64,000 nt of DNA. It comes from Cryptomeria japonica (taxonomy: Eukaryota > Streptophyta > Pinopsida > Cupressales > Cupressaceae). The notes beneath the pieces are model-generated. The model did no database searches and was not told the DNA's origin. It saw only the letters and a program-made list of their open reading frames with translations. The position numbers and the translations under genes are program-made. Shown here piece by piece: positions 1 through 9,879 of this stretch (position 1 is the stretch's first letter; each line of letters opens with the position of its first letter). The DNA lies in NCBI RefSeq assembly GCF_030272615.1, contig NC_081406.1, positions 246,381,218-246,445,217 of the forward strand, read 5' to 3'.

Positions 1-1165
1 TACTTTTCTTCATGGTGACCTTGACGAGGAGATTTATATGGAGCAGCTGCAGGGTTTCATCCAGGATACTTCCTTGGTTTGTAGACTAAGGAAATCTCTC
101 TATGGCCTTAAGCAGACCCCTAGGGCTTGGTATGCCAAGATGGATTCCTTTCTTCTCTCAGTAGGGTTCACCGGGTGTCATTCTGATCCGAATGTCTACA
201 TTTTGAGATAGGATGACTCTCACTTGATACTTGTGCTCTATGTTGATGATTTGATCATTACAGGGAGTACCACATCCATCATTAGCAGGGTCAAATCTGC
301 TTTGCATGACAGATTTGCTATGACTGACTTGGGTCTTTTGCACTACTTTCTCGGGATAGAGATTTCACAGTCACCTTCCGGGATTACACTATCGCAGCCC
401 AAGTATGCTCTTGATCTACTTGCACGCTTTCATATGGCTGATTGTAAGCCTGCACCGACTCCCTTTCTTTTAGGAGTCAAGCTTGAGGCTCATTGTTCTT
501 CTCCACTAGTTGATGCCACTTTATATCGTCAGCTTGTGGGTAGTCTCATCTACTTGACCCATACATGCCCTGATATTTCATTTGCAGTTGGCATGGTTTC
601 CCGCTTCATGCAGGAACCACATGAGCTTCATTGGAAAGCCGCCAAACACATCCTTCATTACATCTAGGGTACACATCACTATGAGATTCACTATGCAGTA
701 GGCACAAGACTTCGCTTGGTTGGTTACACAGACTCCGATTGGGCTAGGGATCTTGATGATCGTAAGTCTACTTCCGGTTACAGTTTTCACCTTGGTTCAG
801 GCCCCATTTGTTGGCAGAGCAAGAAGCAACATGCTATTGCTGTCTCTTCGACTGAGGCTGAGTATCGAGGCATTGTTAACGCAGCGACTGAGACCATTTG
901 GCTCTAGTAGATTCTCACAGAGTTTGGGTTCACCACTCCACGACCGACAGTTTTACATTGCGACAATCAGAGTGCTATTGCAATCTTGAAGAACCCGGTC
1001 CAGCACCAGCGGACCAAACACATCGAGATTCATATGCACTATATCTGAGAGCCCATTCATGAGAAGGTCATTGATTTGCAGTATTGTCCTACAACGGAGC
1101 AAGTTGCTGACATATTCACCAAACCTTTCACTGAGAGTAAGTTCTAGCAGTTGCGAGCTCTCTTG
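1..1165 (+). pseudogene. copia polyprotein remnant: reverse transcriptase and RNase H
   Basis: The RT palm carries the block LYGLKQ-PRAWY (about 95-135), the catalytic YVDD in LYVDDLIITGS (about 233-265) and HYFLGIEI (about 340-365). RNase H follows with the copia motifs GYTDSDWA (about 722-745), STSGY, SSTEAEY (about 845-865) and a terminal region with HCDNQSAI and QRTKHIEIH (about 957-1035). In a live element this product reverse-transcribes the RNA and degrades it in virus-like particles. Here it is a fossil with a few breaks. Confidence 0.93.
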
Positions 1166-1470
1166 GGGGTGCAGGATGTATCATTAGGGGGGGTCAGCTG
1201 ACTTCTCCTTCCTCTCTTATGGGGGGGACTTTTTTCTCTTTGAGGTTTTGTCCATCTTCTTTGATAGTCTTTTGTACATTCATCTCTCTTTTGGGGGGGA
1301 GTTTTTTCCCACTGGGTTTTCTCCCTTTCTCTGTTTGTGAGAGATCGCTTTGCATAGTTTTGCTTGCATTTGCATATTGTACATGGGTACCTATCATGGC
1401 CTAGTAGCCAGGACCCATCTTGCATTGTTGACTTAAGTCTTCATTCCCCTAAGTTGCACTTAAGGGGGGG

Positions 1471-1949
1471 TGTTGGTGTAAATAAATATTTATTATGGAT
1501 ATTATTACACTCTACTTAAGTTAACTTAGGATAATGCATTTCTTTGTAGTTTGGATTTGAGACACTTAGGGAAGTGTGCACATAGGGATAGAGCTTGTAG
1601 GATAAATTCCACCTTTTGTGGTCTTGTTTTGTTGTTACACTCCACATTCGATGGGTCATCCACCTCTTGTGGAATATTATATTATTTCTCCTACCTACCC
1701 CTGGTATTTCTTACCTAGCCTTGTTTCTCATTGAGCCATAGGTCATGATTGTGTGCTCGTACATCCATATGGCCTTGCCTATATAAGAAGGCATATATTC
1801 ATTGTATTGGTGAATCCAGTTGATCATTTTCATATTGATGAGAATACAGTTTGTTCTTGTCATTCTTTTGTCTCTATTTCTATACTTTTCATTGTGCCCT
1901 TGATCTTGGCAAAATCTCACATCCTTGCTCATGTCAAGTCGATCTGACA
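1471..1949 (+). repeat. 3' LTR of the copia element
   Basis: The LTR starts TGTTGGTGTAAAT directly after the polypurine tract TAAGGGGGGG and probably ends at TCTGACA, giving the usual TG...CA termini and about 479 bp. A TATA-like TATATAAG lies near 1780. The right end is inferred from the CA dinucleotide and the change of sequence character, because the partner LTR is outside the window. Confidence 0.75.
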
Positions 1950-2739
1950 AGTCTCCCTATTCTTTGCTAAGTGGATGCCAAATTTAGATAATTCTAGGAC
2001 CACAAAGCTATGGACTTTAACCATCGCTAAAATTATTTATAAAGAAAAATCCTTGTTTTTCTCCTCCTCCGCCAAAATAATTGAGAGATCTTTGACAAGG
2101 TCGAAGGAAGATCTTGTGGGAAACCCAATCTCTGAGAAATCTTGCTCATTAAATGCCCCAACATTTGGCAATGTCAAAATTTGAAAACCATTTTCATAAA
2201 AGGAGAAGCAATTGTCACGAAGAAAATATTGAGGGCTACCAACCATACCATCATTACTTATGTCGAGATATTGAAGACTTAGATGCGAGGTGACCGATAA
2301 CTTAAATTTTAAAAGCAATAGCCAGGGAAACCAAAAAAGGCTCTAAATAAACTAATTTCATATTATACTTTTCTTATTCCCAAAAAGCCAAACTGGTCGT
2401 TAAAAGTACCCACCTATGAGAGGACTCTTGTCCTCTTGAAAAGAAATGAGCCATCTAATACTCACTTAAAGAGATGATATGTTTAATGAATAGAACTATT
2501 TGTTGCTCCAAATTCAAAAACTCTATATGAATTTGAAATTAAAAAATATTCAAATCTACAAATTTGAAAAAAAATTCAATAGAATTGATGTCTAATCAAT
2601 ACATTGTATCTATCTTAATCTGAAAGTGCTACCAATGTCTGAAGATGTTGATCCTTCACCCATTGGAGGTTTTCTAAAATTTGCTATCTTCTGAAGACCT
2701 TTGCTATTAGATAATAGGTTCTCTGATATATTTTTCATT
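1950..2739. other. unassigned stretch between copia LTR and LINE coding region
   Basis: No recognised gene. A 93-codon open frame on the minus strand (2037-2318) resembles no family I can name. Because the LINE RNase H ends at about 2740 on the same strand, this stretch is most simply the LINE's 3' untranslated or C-terminal extension, but no poly(A) end or target duplication could be placed. Confidence 0.4.
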
Positions 2740-3237
2740 CTAGTCATCTGCTTTCCTATTTGCTAAATGGTGTGCCAAGCAATTAGCCTCTCTATAAACA
2801 TGACTGATTGAGAAGGAATCAAAGAACTTTAACAAATTTGTGGCCCTAATTAAGAAATAATTAAGTCTCCAATTTGGGGTACTTCTAGTCCTCAAAGCAT
2901 TTATTATAATGGTCGAATCTCCTTCAATTTCCACTTTCTTTAATCCAGGTTCCCTACAAATTCATAACCCTTCTATGGCAGCTTTTATTTCTGCAACATT
3001 GTTGGTGTCATCCTCTAGCACTTTAGCCTGTTTTGCTTCTACCACACCATTCAAAGAGTGTATTATACAACCCCCACCTAAAGCTCTAGGATTACCCCAA
3101 GAAGCCCCATCAGAATTCATCTTAAACCATCCTTCTTTTGGGAGAGACCTGACACTCAAAATTCTATCCTTTTTTGATACCTCACCCCCTTTCCCAACAA
3201 AAGAAGGGGTCTTCAATCCAAACCAATTGCCCTTCAT
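2740..3237 (-). pseudogene. LINE C-terminal RNase H domain
   Basis: Residues encoded at about 3125-3095 read NSDGASWGNP, the first RNase H motif with its catalytic Asp. NNVAEIKAAIEGL (about 3005-2965) carries the catalytic Glu, EIEGDS (2934-2910) the next Asp, and VYREANCLAHHLAN (about 2795-2755) is the conserved plant LINE C-terminus. All four RNase H motifs are recognisable across two adjacent open pieces. This acquired RNase H is typical of plant L1 elements. Confidence 0.88.
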
Positions 3238-3239
3238 TT

Positions 3240-3990
3240 TACTATCTCAACTTGTAAACTGGGACTTATTAGACCCTGGTAAAGAGAGTCTTCTATTTGC
3301 GACTTCAACAATTGCAGCTTCAATCTTATTCATAAGGGTCTCCCAGGACTTTTTTTCCACCCCAGGACTTTTTTTCCTCTTGGAAAATTCTTATGTTTCT
3401 TTTCTTCCATAACTCCCATATTAAAATTGAAGGAGAATAAATCCATAATGAGTTGAATAAGCTTGATAGGAAGAGGTTAGGCTAGCATTTAAACAATCTC
3501 AAAATACCATTAGGGAGAGCAAAAAATCGCCCTAATTTAGCACAGAGCCATTGTCAACATCTGTTTACAAAAGGGCAAGTCAATAAGATATGATTTATAA
3601 ACTCTTCATCATGCTCGCATAAGACACAAATATAAGGGCTAGAAAAAACTAACTTCTTGAACCATTCTGCTATGAATATTTTGCCCTAAAGAGATGCCCA
3701 AACAAAGAAGCCTTCTTTAGGGAGACACCTTTTGTCCCAACAAAAAGTGATTGGGATTTCAAATTTCTGGAGTTTTTGTTTTTCATCCATAGACCTATAA
3801 CCATCTTTAGAATTATAACTTCTTGAGTTGGCCCCGATCCAAATTACTGAATCTGAACCAACACTAAATGCAAAGGATCTTTTCTACAAAATATCCTTCA
3901 GAATCCTTATTTCTTCTCTATCAACTAGAAGTTCTTCAAACGTTTTCCATTTCCAACCCAAAGAATGATTTTCTTCCACCAATACAATAT
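3240..3990 (-). pseudogene. LINE zf-RVT zinc-finger region
   Basis: Translated in pieces on the minus strand, about 3700-3400 reads CVLCEHDEEFINHILLTCPF, then LWKKRNIRIF. This is the C-x2-C...H-x4-C zinc finger and the following W-x-x-RN-x-R-x-F segment that end RT in plant LINEs. The region has several frame changes and stops. Confidence 0.78.
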
Positions 3991-3995
3991 AATCC

Positions 3996-5292
3996 TATAG
4001 CGTCCTAAAATTGTGACACTTGCAATTTCGACTGCATTTGGGTCTTCACGATGGCGGCGCAATGTTGAACCTGAATGGAGACCCAAAAACCTGTTTATAA
4101 CACCAAAAACTGCATTTTTCTGCACCCTGGCCTGATCCCTCCTTGCACCCTGCTGTCTCGGGAGGTGGGACCATGGCGCCCAGTGCCCTGGTCCTTCAGG
4201 ACTAGGGCACCCAGCGCCCTGGTCCCCCAGGACCATGGCGCCCAGCGCCCTAGTCCCCCAGGACTATGGCGCCCAGCGCCTTGGTCCCTGGCCCTATTTT
4301 GGGCCCGGTCTCTTTTGGGCATCAGGTCTTTAAGTTTGCAATTCGGGAAATAATGTTTCCTAGTCGGCCTAAGGTCAGAAAAATCAGTCTATCAGCCCTA
4401 ATTGACAAGTATATAAACTACATTTCCTCTTCCAAAAAAAGGGAGAGAGGAAGACATATGTGTGCAAAAGGCGGAAGCGATATTTAAACATTCAAACATT
4501 CAAGCATTCAAGCATTCCTTCAAACAATTGAGCATACTAAGTCTCCATTCAAGGCTAGGTGTTGCATTCAAGACAAGGATTCAACCATTGAAGAGGAGAT
4601 CACATACAACATACAACATACTACATACATTACACCTTCGCATGTAAGAATACAAACATTCTTACAACAAGGTATCAGTACTTGTTTACATTACAAACAT
4701 TTACATTTATAGCATTCTCATTTCTTGGTTAATTCCAAAACCGGGGTTTGACCTAAAGGCAAACCCCTAATCCCTAACCCCCCAATCGTCCTCTCTTTTC
4801 TGTGTGTAGGTTGCAGGTACGCGGCTGTAATTGAAGATCTGGAATCCTTGTGCAGAGATGAACAGATCCACCTTCGTTTCGTGGATTTTTCAGAGGACCG
4901 TGTGCACGCCGGGCGCCATCGTCCCGTCAACTTTCGCTCAAATTTGCAGAACAACACCGTCTCGACATTTTACTGCTAATTCCAGGTCCGCAGCTTCATC
5001 CCATATCCCTATCTCTGTTTATAAGCGAATCTTTCTTGCTTCTACATGCATTCCTAGTTCAATCTTTCTATCTACATTCTTTACAAAAGAGGGTATCCTT
5101 GCTATCACAACCCTTGAAACTCATTTAGAATCCAATCTTGCATTGTGTGGGATTGGATCTTGTGGGTTTCAACCCCTCTTTTGAATGTAAAGTCTCTCAT
5201 AAGTGAAAACCATCAACCCTAGTGACTCTCCCTTCTCTCTCCTTGGAGTTGGGGAGGGGAGAACAACTAGGGTTCGATTTTTCCGCTTTACA
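3996..5292 (+). mobile_element. Solo LTR 1 (1297 bp) with TSD AATCC
   Basis: The element starts TATAGCGTCCTAAAATTG and ends CCGCTTTACA, flanked by the direct repeat AATCC at 3991-3995 and 5293-5297. It has no internal coding region and is homologous end to end to the LTR at 7339-8517, so it is a solo LTR left by LTR-LTR recombination. A TATA-like AGTATATAAAC lies near 4408. The family cannot be named from the LTR alone; the 5-bp TSD and TG...CA ends fit Ty3/gypsy or Ty1/copia. Confidence 0.93.
4175..4290 (+). repeat. 31-bp GC-rich minisatellite inside solo LTR 1
   Basis: Four imperfect units start at 4175, 4206, 4237 and 4268, each with the core GGCGCCCAGCGCCCTGGTCC. Solo LTR 2 has a single unit at the matching place. 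Three extra units (93 bp) account for most of the 118-bp length difference between the two LTRs. This stretch is strikingly GC-rich against an AT-rich background. Confidence 0.9.
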
Positions 5293-5297
5293 AATCC

Positions 5298-5714
5298 TTA
5301 TCATGAATACCCATCTTCTTTACTAATTATCTTTAGGTTATTAACATCCATCAATTTGTCCAAGGCAGGGTAGCCTCCCCAGGAGTCTGACCAAAAGAGA
5401 GCCTTGCAACCATCTTTAACATCCCATGAAATCTGATCTGTTATTAAATTCCTACATTTTAGTAAAAAATTCTAAACCCTAGAACCTTTTGGACGGTTTT
5501 GAGACCTAAATATTCCTTCTAGACTCATATCATCCAAGTATTTACCTTTAATGATTCTAACCCACTTCAAGTTTGGTTCTTGATATATTTTCCAAACTAA
5601 TTTTTCCCCTAAAGATTTATTTTGCCATAATTGATTTCTCAAACCTATTCCCCCTAGAATCTTCGGTCTACAAATCTTCTCCCAAGCTATCAAAGCAATT
5701 TTTTTCTCAACCAT
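5298..5714 (-). pseudogene. LINE C-terminal RT region upstream of zinc finger
   Basis: The frame at 5714-5472 encodes IAWEKICRPKILGGIGLRN and later WVRIIKGKYL, the conserved region between the RT palm and the zf-RVT zinc finger in plant LINEs. It ends close to the insertion site of the first solo LTR. The sequence continues on the far side of that LTR with the zinc-finger segment. Confidence 0.82.
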
Positions 5715-5720
5715 ACCTTG

Positions 5721-7333
5721 CTAATAGAATGTTCTCATTTTCTTCACTATCTTTGAGTTTGCTCCATTTGAAAGGGATAAGCAGGACAACAGATATATTG
5801 GAAGGGCTAAGAGGACTACTTTTAGCATTGTAACTCTCCCAGCCCAAGAAATCCATTTCGTTTTCCAAGGCTCCATTTTTTTGTCCATTATTTCTACCAT
5901 TAGATCCCAGGATTTTGAGGATCTCAAACCCTTATCTAATGGCAGTCCTAAACATGAACATGGAAGTTTCCCTCCCTTAAAGTTTAGAAGTGCTAAAATT
6001 TGTTGCTCAATCAAAGGCTTTACATTAAAAAGGAAAACTTCTGATTTTTCTTGGTTAATCTGTTGTCTTAATGCTTTAGCATACAATTTGAGAATCTTCC
6101 TAAATTTAATAGATTTTGTTCTTACCACATGCCCAAATAGCATTGTATCATCAACAAATTATTCATGGTTAATAGCCTCTACTGCATTGGTTATTTTGAT
6201 TCCTTTGAGGATATCATCCTATTAGGCTCTATTCAAAGCCCTGCCCAAAGTTTTTGCTATAATAATGAAGAGAAAAGGGGATATAGGGTCTCCCCAACGA
6301 ATTCCTCTAGATGAATCAAATAAAGCTTGTGGAGAGCCATTGATTAAGACTAAAAATGTAAGAATTGAAATACAATAAAGATTAAATTGATCCATTCTTT
6401 AGAAAAGTGAAAAGCTTCTAAAAAATTGCATAAGAATTTCCATTCCACTTTATCATATGCCTTGCTAATGTCCAATTTGATTAGCATACTTGGATTCCTA
6501 TTACTTTGAATAGAATGAATAAATTCTTGAGCAATAATGACTCCATCCAAAATAGATCTTCCCAGGACAAATCCAATTTTTTCTTATGATGTTATAAAAG
6601 GAAGAACTTTCTTCACTCTATTTGCTAAGAATTTTGATAATATATTATATATAGTATTGCAAAGAGAGGTAGGTATGAATTCATCCAATTTTAAATAATT
6701 TTCTTTCTTTGGGATAGAGAAATGAAAGTATTGTTAATCTCCTTAAAAATCTTGTTGAATTTTTTGCAGCTTCTAATGCCTTTGTCATCTCTACCCCTAA
6801 GATAAACCAACATTTTTGAAAAAAACTCATAGGAAAACCATCTGGACCTGGAGATTTTATTTGGGTGAAGTTGTTTAAGAGTTGTTTCAACTTCTTACTC
6901 TGAGAATTCATTGTTAAGCATAATATTATTCTCTTCTAAAATAATCCTGGGAATATTCATCAATAACTCTTTCTGGGAAACAAGATCAGATCCTTCCCAA
7001 TTATTTAAGATGTCCGAAAAGAAAGACACTGATTGTTTTGAGATATCATCTGGTCCTTCAATCGAATTTCCTTGATCATCTTTAATTCTGAGGATTTTTT
7101 TAATTTCTCTTCTCTTCTTAGTACTCTTATGGAAGAATTTTGAATTTCTATCTCCCTCAGAGAGCCAAACATCCCTAGATTTCTAACTCCAGAAAATTTC
7201 CTCTTTAGCAAAGATCTCTTCATATTCTTGAAGGAGCTCCTTCTCTTTGATGAACCTATTCTAATCCATTCCTATCCAAATAACATCTTCATTTAAAGAC
7301 TCCAACTCCTCTTCTACTCTTGATTTGACTGAA
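5721..7333 (-). pseudogene. LINE reverse transcriptase domain
   Basis: The linker preceding RT encodes the typical SRDVWLSEGDRNSKFFH segment (about 7190-7135). RT then shows KSPGPDGFPMSFFQKCW (about 6860-6805), KLDISKAYDKVEW (about 6485-6440) and the catalytic block FVDDTMLFGH (about 6160-6125). The last corresponds to the F/YADD motif with both aspartates kept. A C-terminal stretch with CLGLPL and WKTKWISWAGR (about 5970-5810) follows. The parts lie in different frames with stops, so the domain is not translatable as one protein. Confidence 0.9.
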
Positions 7334-7338
7334 AAAAT

Positions 7339-8517
7339 TGTAGCGTCCTAAAATTGCGACATTTGCAATTTCGACTGCATTTCGGTCTTCACGATGGCGA
7401 CGCAACACGCAACCTGAATGGAGACCCTGAAACTTGCTCACGACACTGAAAACTGCATTTTTCAAGCACCTTGGCCTGAACCTCCTTGCACCCTGCTGTC
7501 CCGGGAGGTGGGACCAGAGCGCCCAGCGCCCTGGTCCCTGGGTCCTATTTTGGGCCCGGTCTCCTAAGGGGTCTCGGGTCTTTTTGTTTGCAAATTGGAA
7601 ATTAACTTTCCTGGTCGGCCTAAGGTCGGGAAAATCAGTCTATCAGCCCTAAATGACAAGTATATAAACTACATTTTTCTCTCTCATTTGGAGATAAGAC
7701 ATACATGATGAAAAAGGCGTGGAAACTATACTCAAGCATTCAAGCATTCCTTCTAAGTCTCCATTCAAGGCTAAGTGTTGCATTCAAGACAAGGATTCAA
7801 CCATTGAAGAGGAGATCACATACTACATGCTACAACATACAACATACAACATCTAAACCTTCGCACATAAGGATACAAACATCCTTAGAACAAGGTATTA
7901 GTACTTGTTTTACATACATTTACATTTACAGCACTTGCTCATTTCTTGGTTAATTCCAAAACCGGGGTTTGACCTAAAGGCAAACCCTAATCCCTAACCC
8001 CCCAATCGTCTTCGCTTTTCTGTGTGTAGGTTGCAGGTACGCGGCTGAAATTGAAGATCTGGAATCCTTGTGCAGAGACGAACAGATCCCCCTTCGTTTC
8101 GCGGATTTTTCGGAGGACCGTGGCGCCGGGCGCCATCGTCCCGACAACTTTTGCTCAAATTTGCAGGACAGCGCCGTATCGACATTTTACTGCTAATTCC
8201 AGGTCCGTAGCTTCATCCTATAACCCGAACTCAGTTTATAAGCGAATCTTTATGACTTTCTATGCATTCCTAGCTTAATTTCCTTAACAACATTCTTTAC
8301 AAAAGAGGGTAGCCTTGCTTTCCTAACCCTTGAAACACATTTAGCATCCAATCTTGCATTGCGTGGGATTGGACCTTGTGAGTTTCAACCCCTCTTTTGA
8401 ATGTAAAGTCTCTCCCCTAAGTGAAAACCATCGAATCCTAGAGAACCTCCCTTCTCTCTCCTCGGAGTCGGAAGAGGGGAGAACAACTAGGGTTCGATCG
8501 CGATTTTCCGCTTTACA
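7339..8517 (+). mobile_element. Solo LTR 2 (1179 bp) with TSD AAAAT
   Basis: It starts TGTAGCGTCCTAAAATTGCG and ends TTTTCCGCTTTACA, flanked by AAAAT at 7334-7338 and 8518-8522. It is the same family and orientation as the LTR at 3996-5292. A TATA-like AGTATATAAAC occurs near 7659. It interrupts the LINE between endonuclease and RT. The different TSD shows that it is an independent insertion, not a duplication of solo LTR 1. Confidence 0.94.
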
Positions 8518-8522
8518 AAAAT

Positions 8523-9408
8523 ATTGAGGAATTTTTCTCTATTCCATTTAAGAAGTTTTAATTTAATTGTTCTCAGTTTGGATACAAAGTAGAATAATTT
8601 AGATCTTTCAAATTTTGCTTCCTTCCACTTTCTTTCAATCAATTCAAGGAAACATTGATCCCTCATCAACAATTTCTAAATTCAAATGAACAATTTAAAG
8701 TTTTATTTCCCCTAGATATATCTAGTTGAATAGGGAAATGATTAGAGAAAGGCAATATGTGGGATTTCAATAAAGGGATCGTTGAAAGGTCACCTTTAAA
8801 GAAAAATCTATCCAACTTCTTTGCTATATAACTAAAGTCTAATATCTTGTTGTTCCAAGTAAAGACTCCATTATTTGAAACTATTTCCAATAAATTATTT
8901 CTTACTGTCCAATCCCTGAAGTCAATTGAAATTGTGATTCCTTTTCAATTCCTCCATACTTCTTTGAAAGATGTGGGATTGCATTGAAATCTCCTCCTAA
9001 CACCACATTATCCTAAGGGATAGTTTGAAGAACCCTATCCAAATCCCTCCATAAGGCTAGCTTCTAATTGTTATACACTAGTCCATAAACATTAAAGATT
9101 ATTATTTTTACCTCTCCTTGGATACTACTTAGAGAGCCTCCTATCTAGTGTTTGTTGATGGATATTTGTGTGAAAGAGACTTTTCTTGGATTCCAAAAAA
9201 GGGCCAAGCCACCAACTGAGCCCACTACTTCATTAAATTCTACTTCCTAGAGGCCTAATTTATTTTTGAATTATATTATCTTCTCTTTATTAAATTTTGT
9301 TTCTTGGAGCAAAACTACATCTAGTTTAGAGGATTTGATACAATTCTTAACCAAGTGTTGTTTATACGAGGCATTAAATCCCCTAAAATTCCATGGGAGT
9401 TTCTTCAT
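8523..9408 (-). pseudogene. LINE endonuclease domain (EEP/APE-like)
   Basis: The minus strand from 9408 opens with MKKLPWNFRGFN and continues to LDVVLLQETKFN, matching the N-terminal WNxRGLN and QETK signatures of LINE endonucleases, which nick target DNA to prime reverse transcription. Residues encoded by 8890-8666 carry GVFTWNN followed by KKLDRFF and SNHFPI, the C-terminal part of the same fold (S-D-H region, here SNH). The open frame continues upstream of the first Met without an obvious start. Several stops lie between the two halves. Confidence 0.88.
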
Positions 9409-9515
9409 TGAACTAAGGGGGGGGACTTCCCCTTCCTTGGGCTCCACAGAGTTAAAAAAAATCGATTGATTCTTATATTCTCCATCTAATTTCCTAATAA
9501 TTTAAACCATTTTTT

Positions 9516-9876
9516 AGGTATGATAATTTAAGAAAATTTTGGTGAGTTTATAAGAAAGAAACAATTTGAAAGGTACTTTAATTTATTAACAATGATAACG
9601 ATTTCTTAAGATATTCAACAATGATAATAAATATTAATTATAATTTAAATGTATAATTTTATTTTAAGGTGTGTATCTATCTAATACCATTATATTTTTT
9701 ATATATATATATATATAAGAAATTCTAGCTTTGTCTTTTATTCGGTTTTACATATTGCTAAATTTATTGAATCACTTATGAAATATATTTGAATGTTTAT
9801 TGTTTTCTTATTATCACATTTTATTTTTATATACTTGCAATGTACTTTCTACAACAAAAACATTGGATGCAAATGT
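9516..9876 (-). repeat. Dispersed AT-rich repeat, reversed copy (R4)
   Basis: Read on the minus strand this stretch matches the plus-strand repeats at about 38400-39180, 62470-63130 and 63220-63920. Shared landmarks include TTGTTGTAGAAAGTA, TCATTGTTGAATATCTT and CAAATTGTTTCTTTCTTATAAA. No coding potential is seen. It is cut at 9880 by the poly(A) end of the next LINE. Confidence 0.8.
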
Positions 9877-9879
9877 TTC

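Larger units (their letters stand above)
1..1949 (+). mobile_element. Ty1/copia LTR retrotransposon, 3' part with 3' LTR
   Basis: The window opens inside the pol region of a copia element and runs through RT, RNase H, a G-rich polypurine tract (1461-1470) and a 3' LTR. The order RT, RNase H, PPT, LTR on the plus strand is typical of copia, where integrase precedes RT and therefore lies outside the window. The element is a broken fossil with several breaks in the visible part. The 5' half is not in the window, so the TSD and LTR divergence cannot be assessed. Confidence 0.93.
2740..9490 (-). mobile_element. L1-type plant LINE (ORF2 remnant), split by two solo LTRs
   Basis: Read on the minus strand the domains occur in canonical plant L1 order: an AP-like endonuclease (about 9408 to 8666), a linker, reverse transcriptase (about 6911 to 5720), a C-terminal RT/zinc-finger region (5714-5472 and 3850-3400) and a terminal RNase H (3237-2740). 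Two LTR insertions at 3996-5292 and 7339-8517 interrupt it; without them the element is about 4.3 kb. Stops and frame changes are scattered throughout, so it is long dead. No clear 5' end, poly(A) tail or TSD was found. Confidence 0.92.

Noticed and set aside
4075-4353. Pro/Ala-rich frames on both strands in solo LTR 1
   Set aside because: They read through the 31-bp GC-rich minisatellite and have no counterpart in solo LTR 2.
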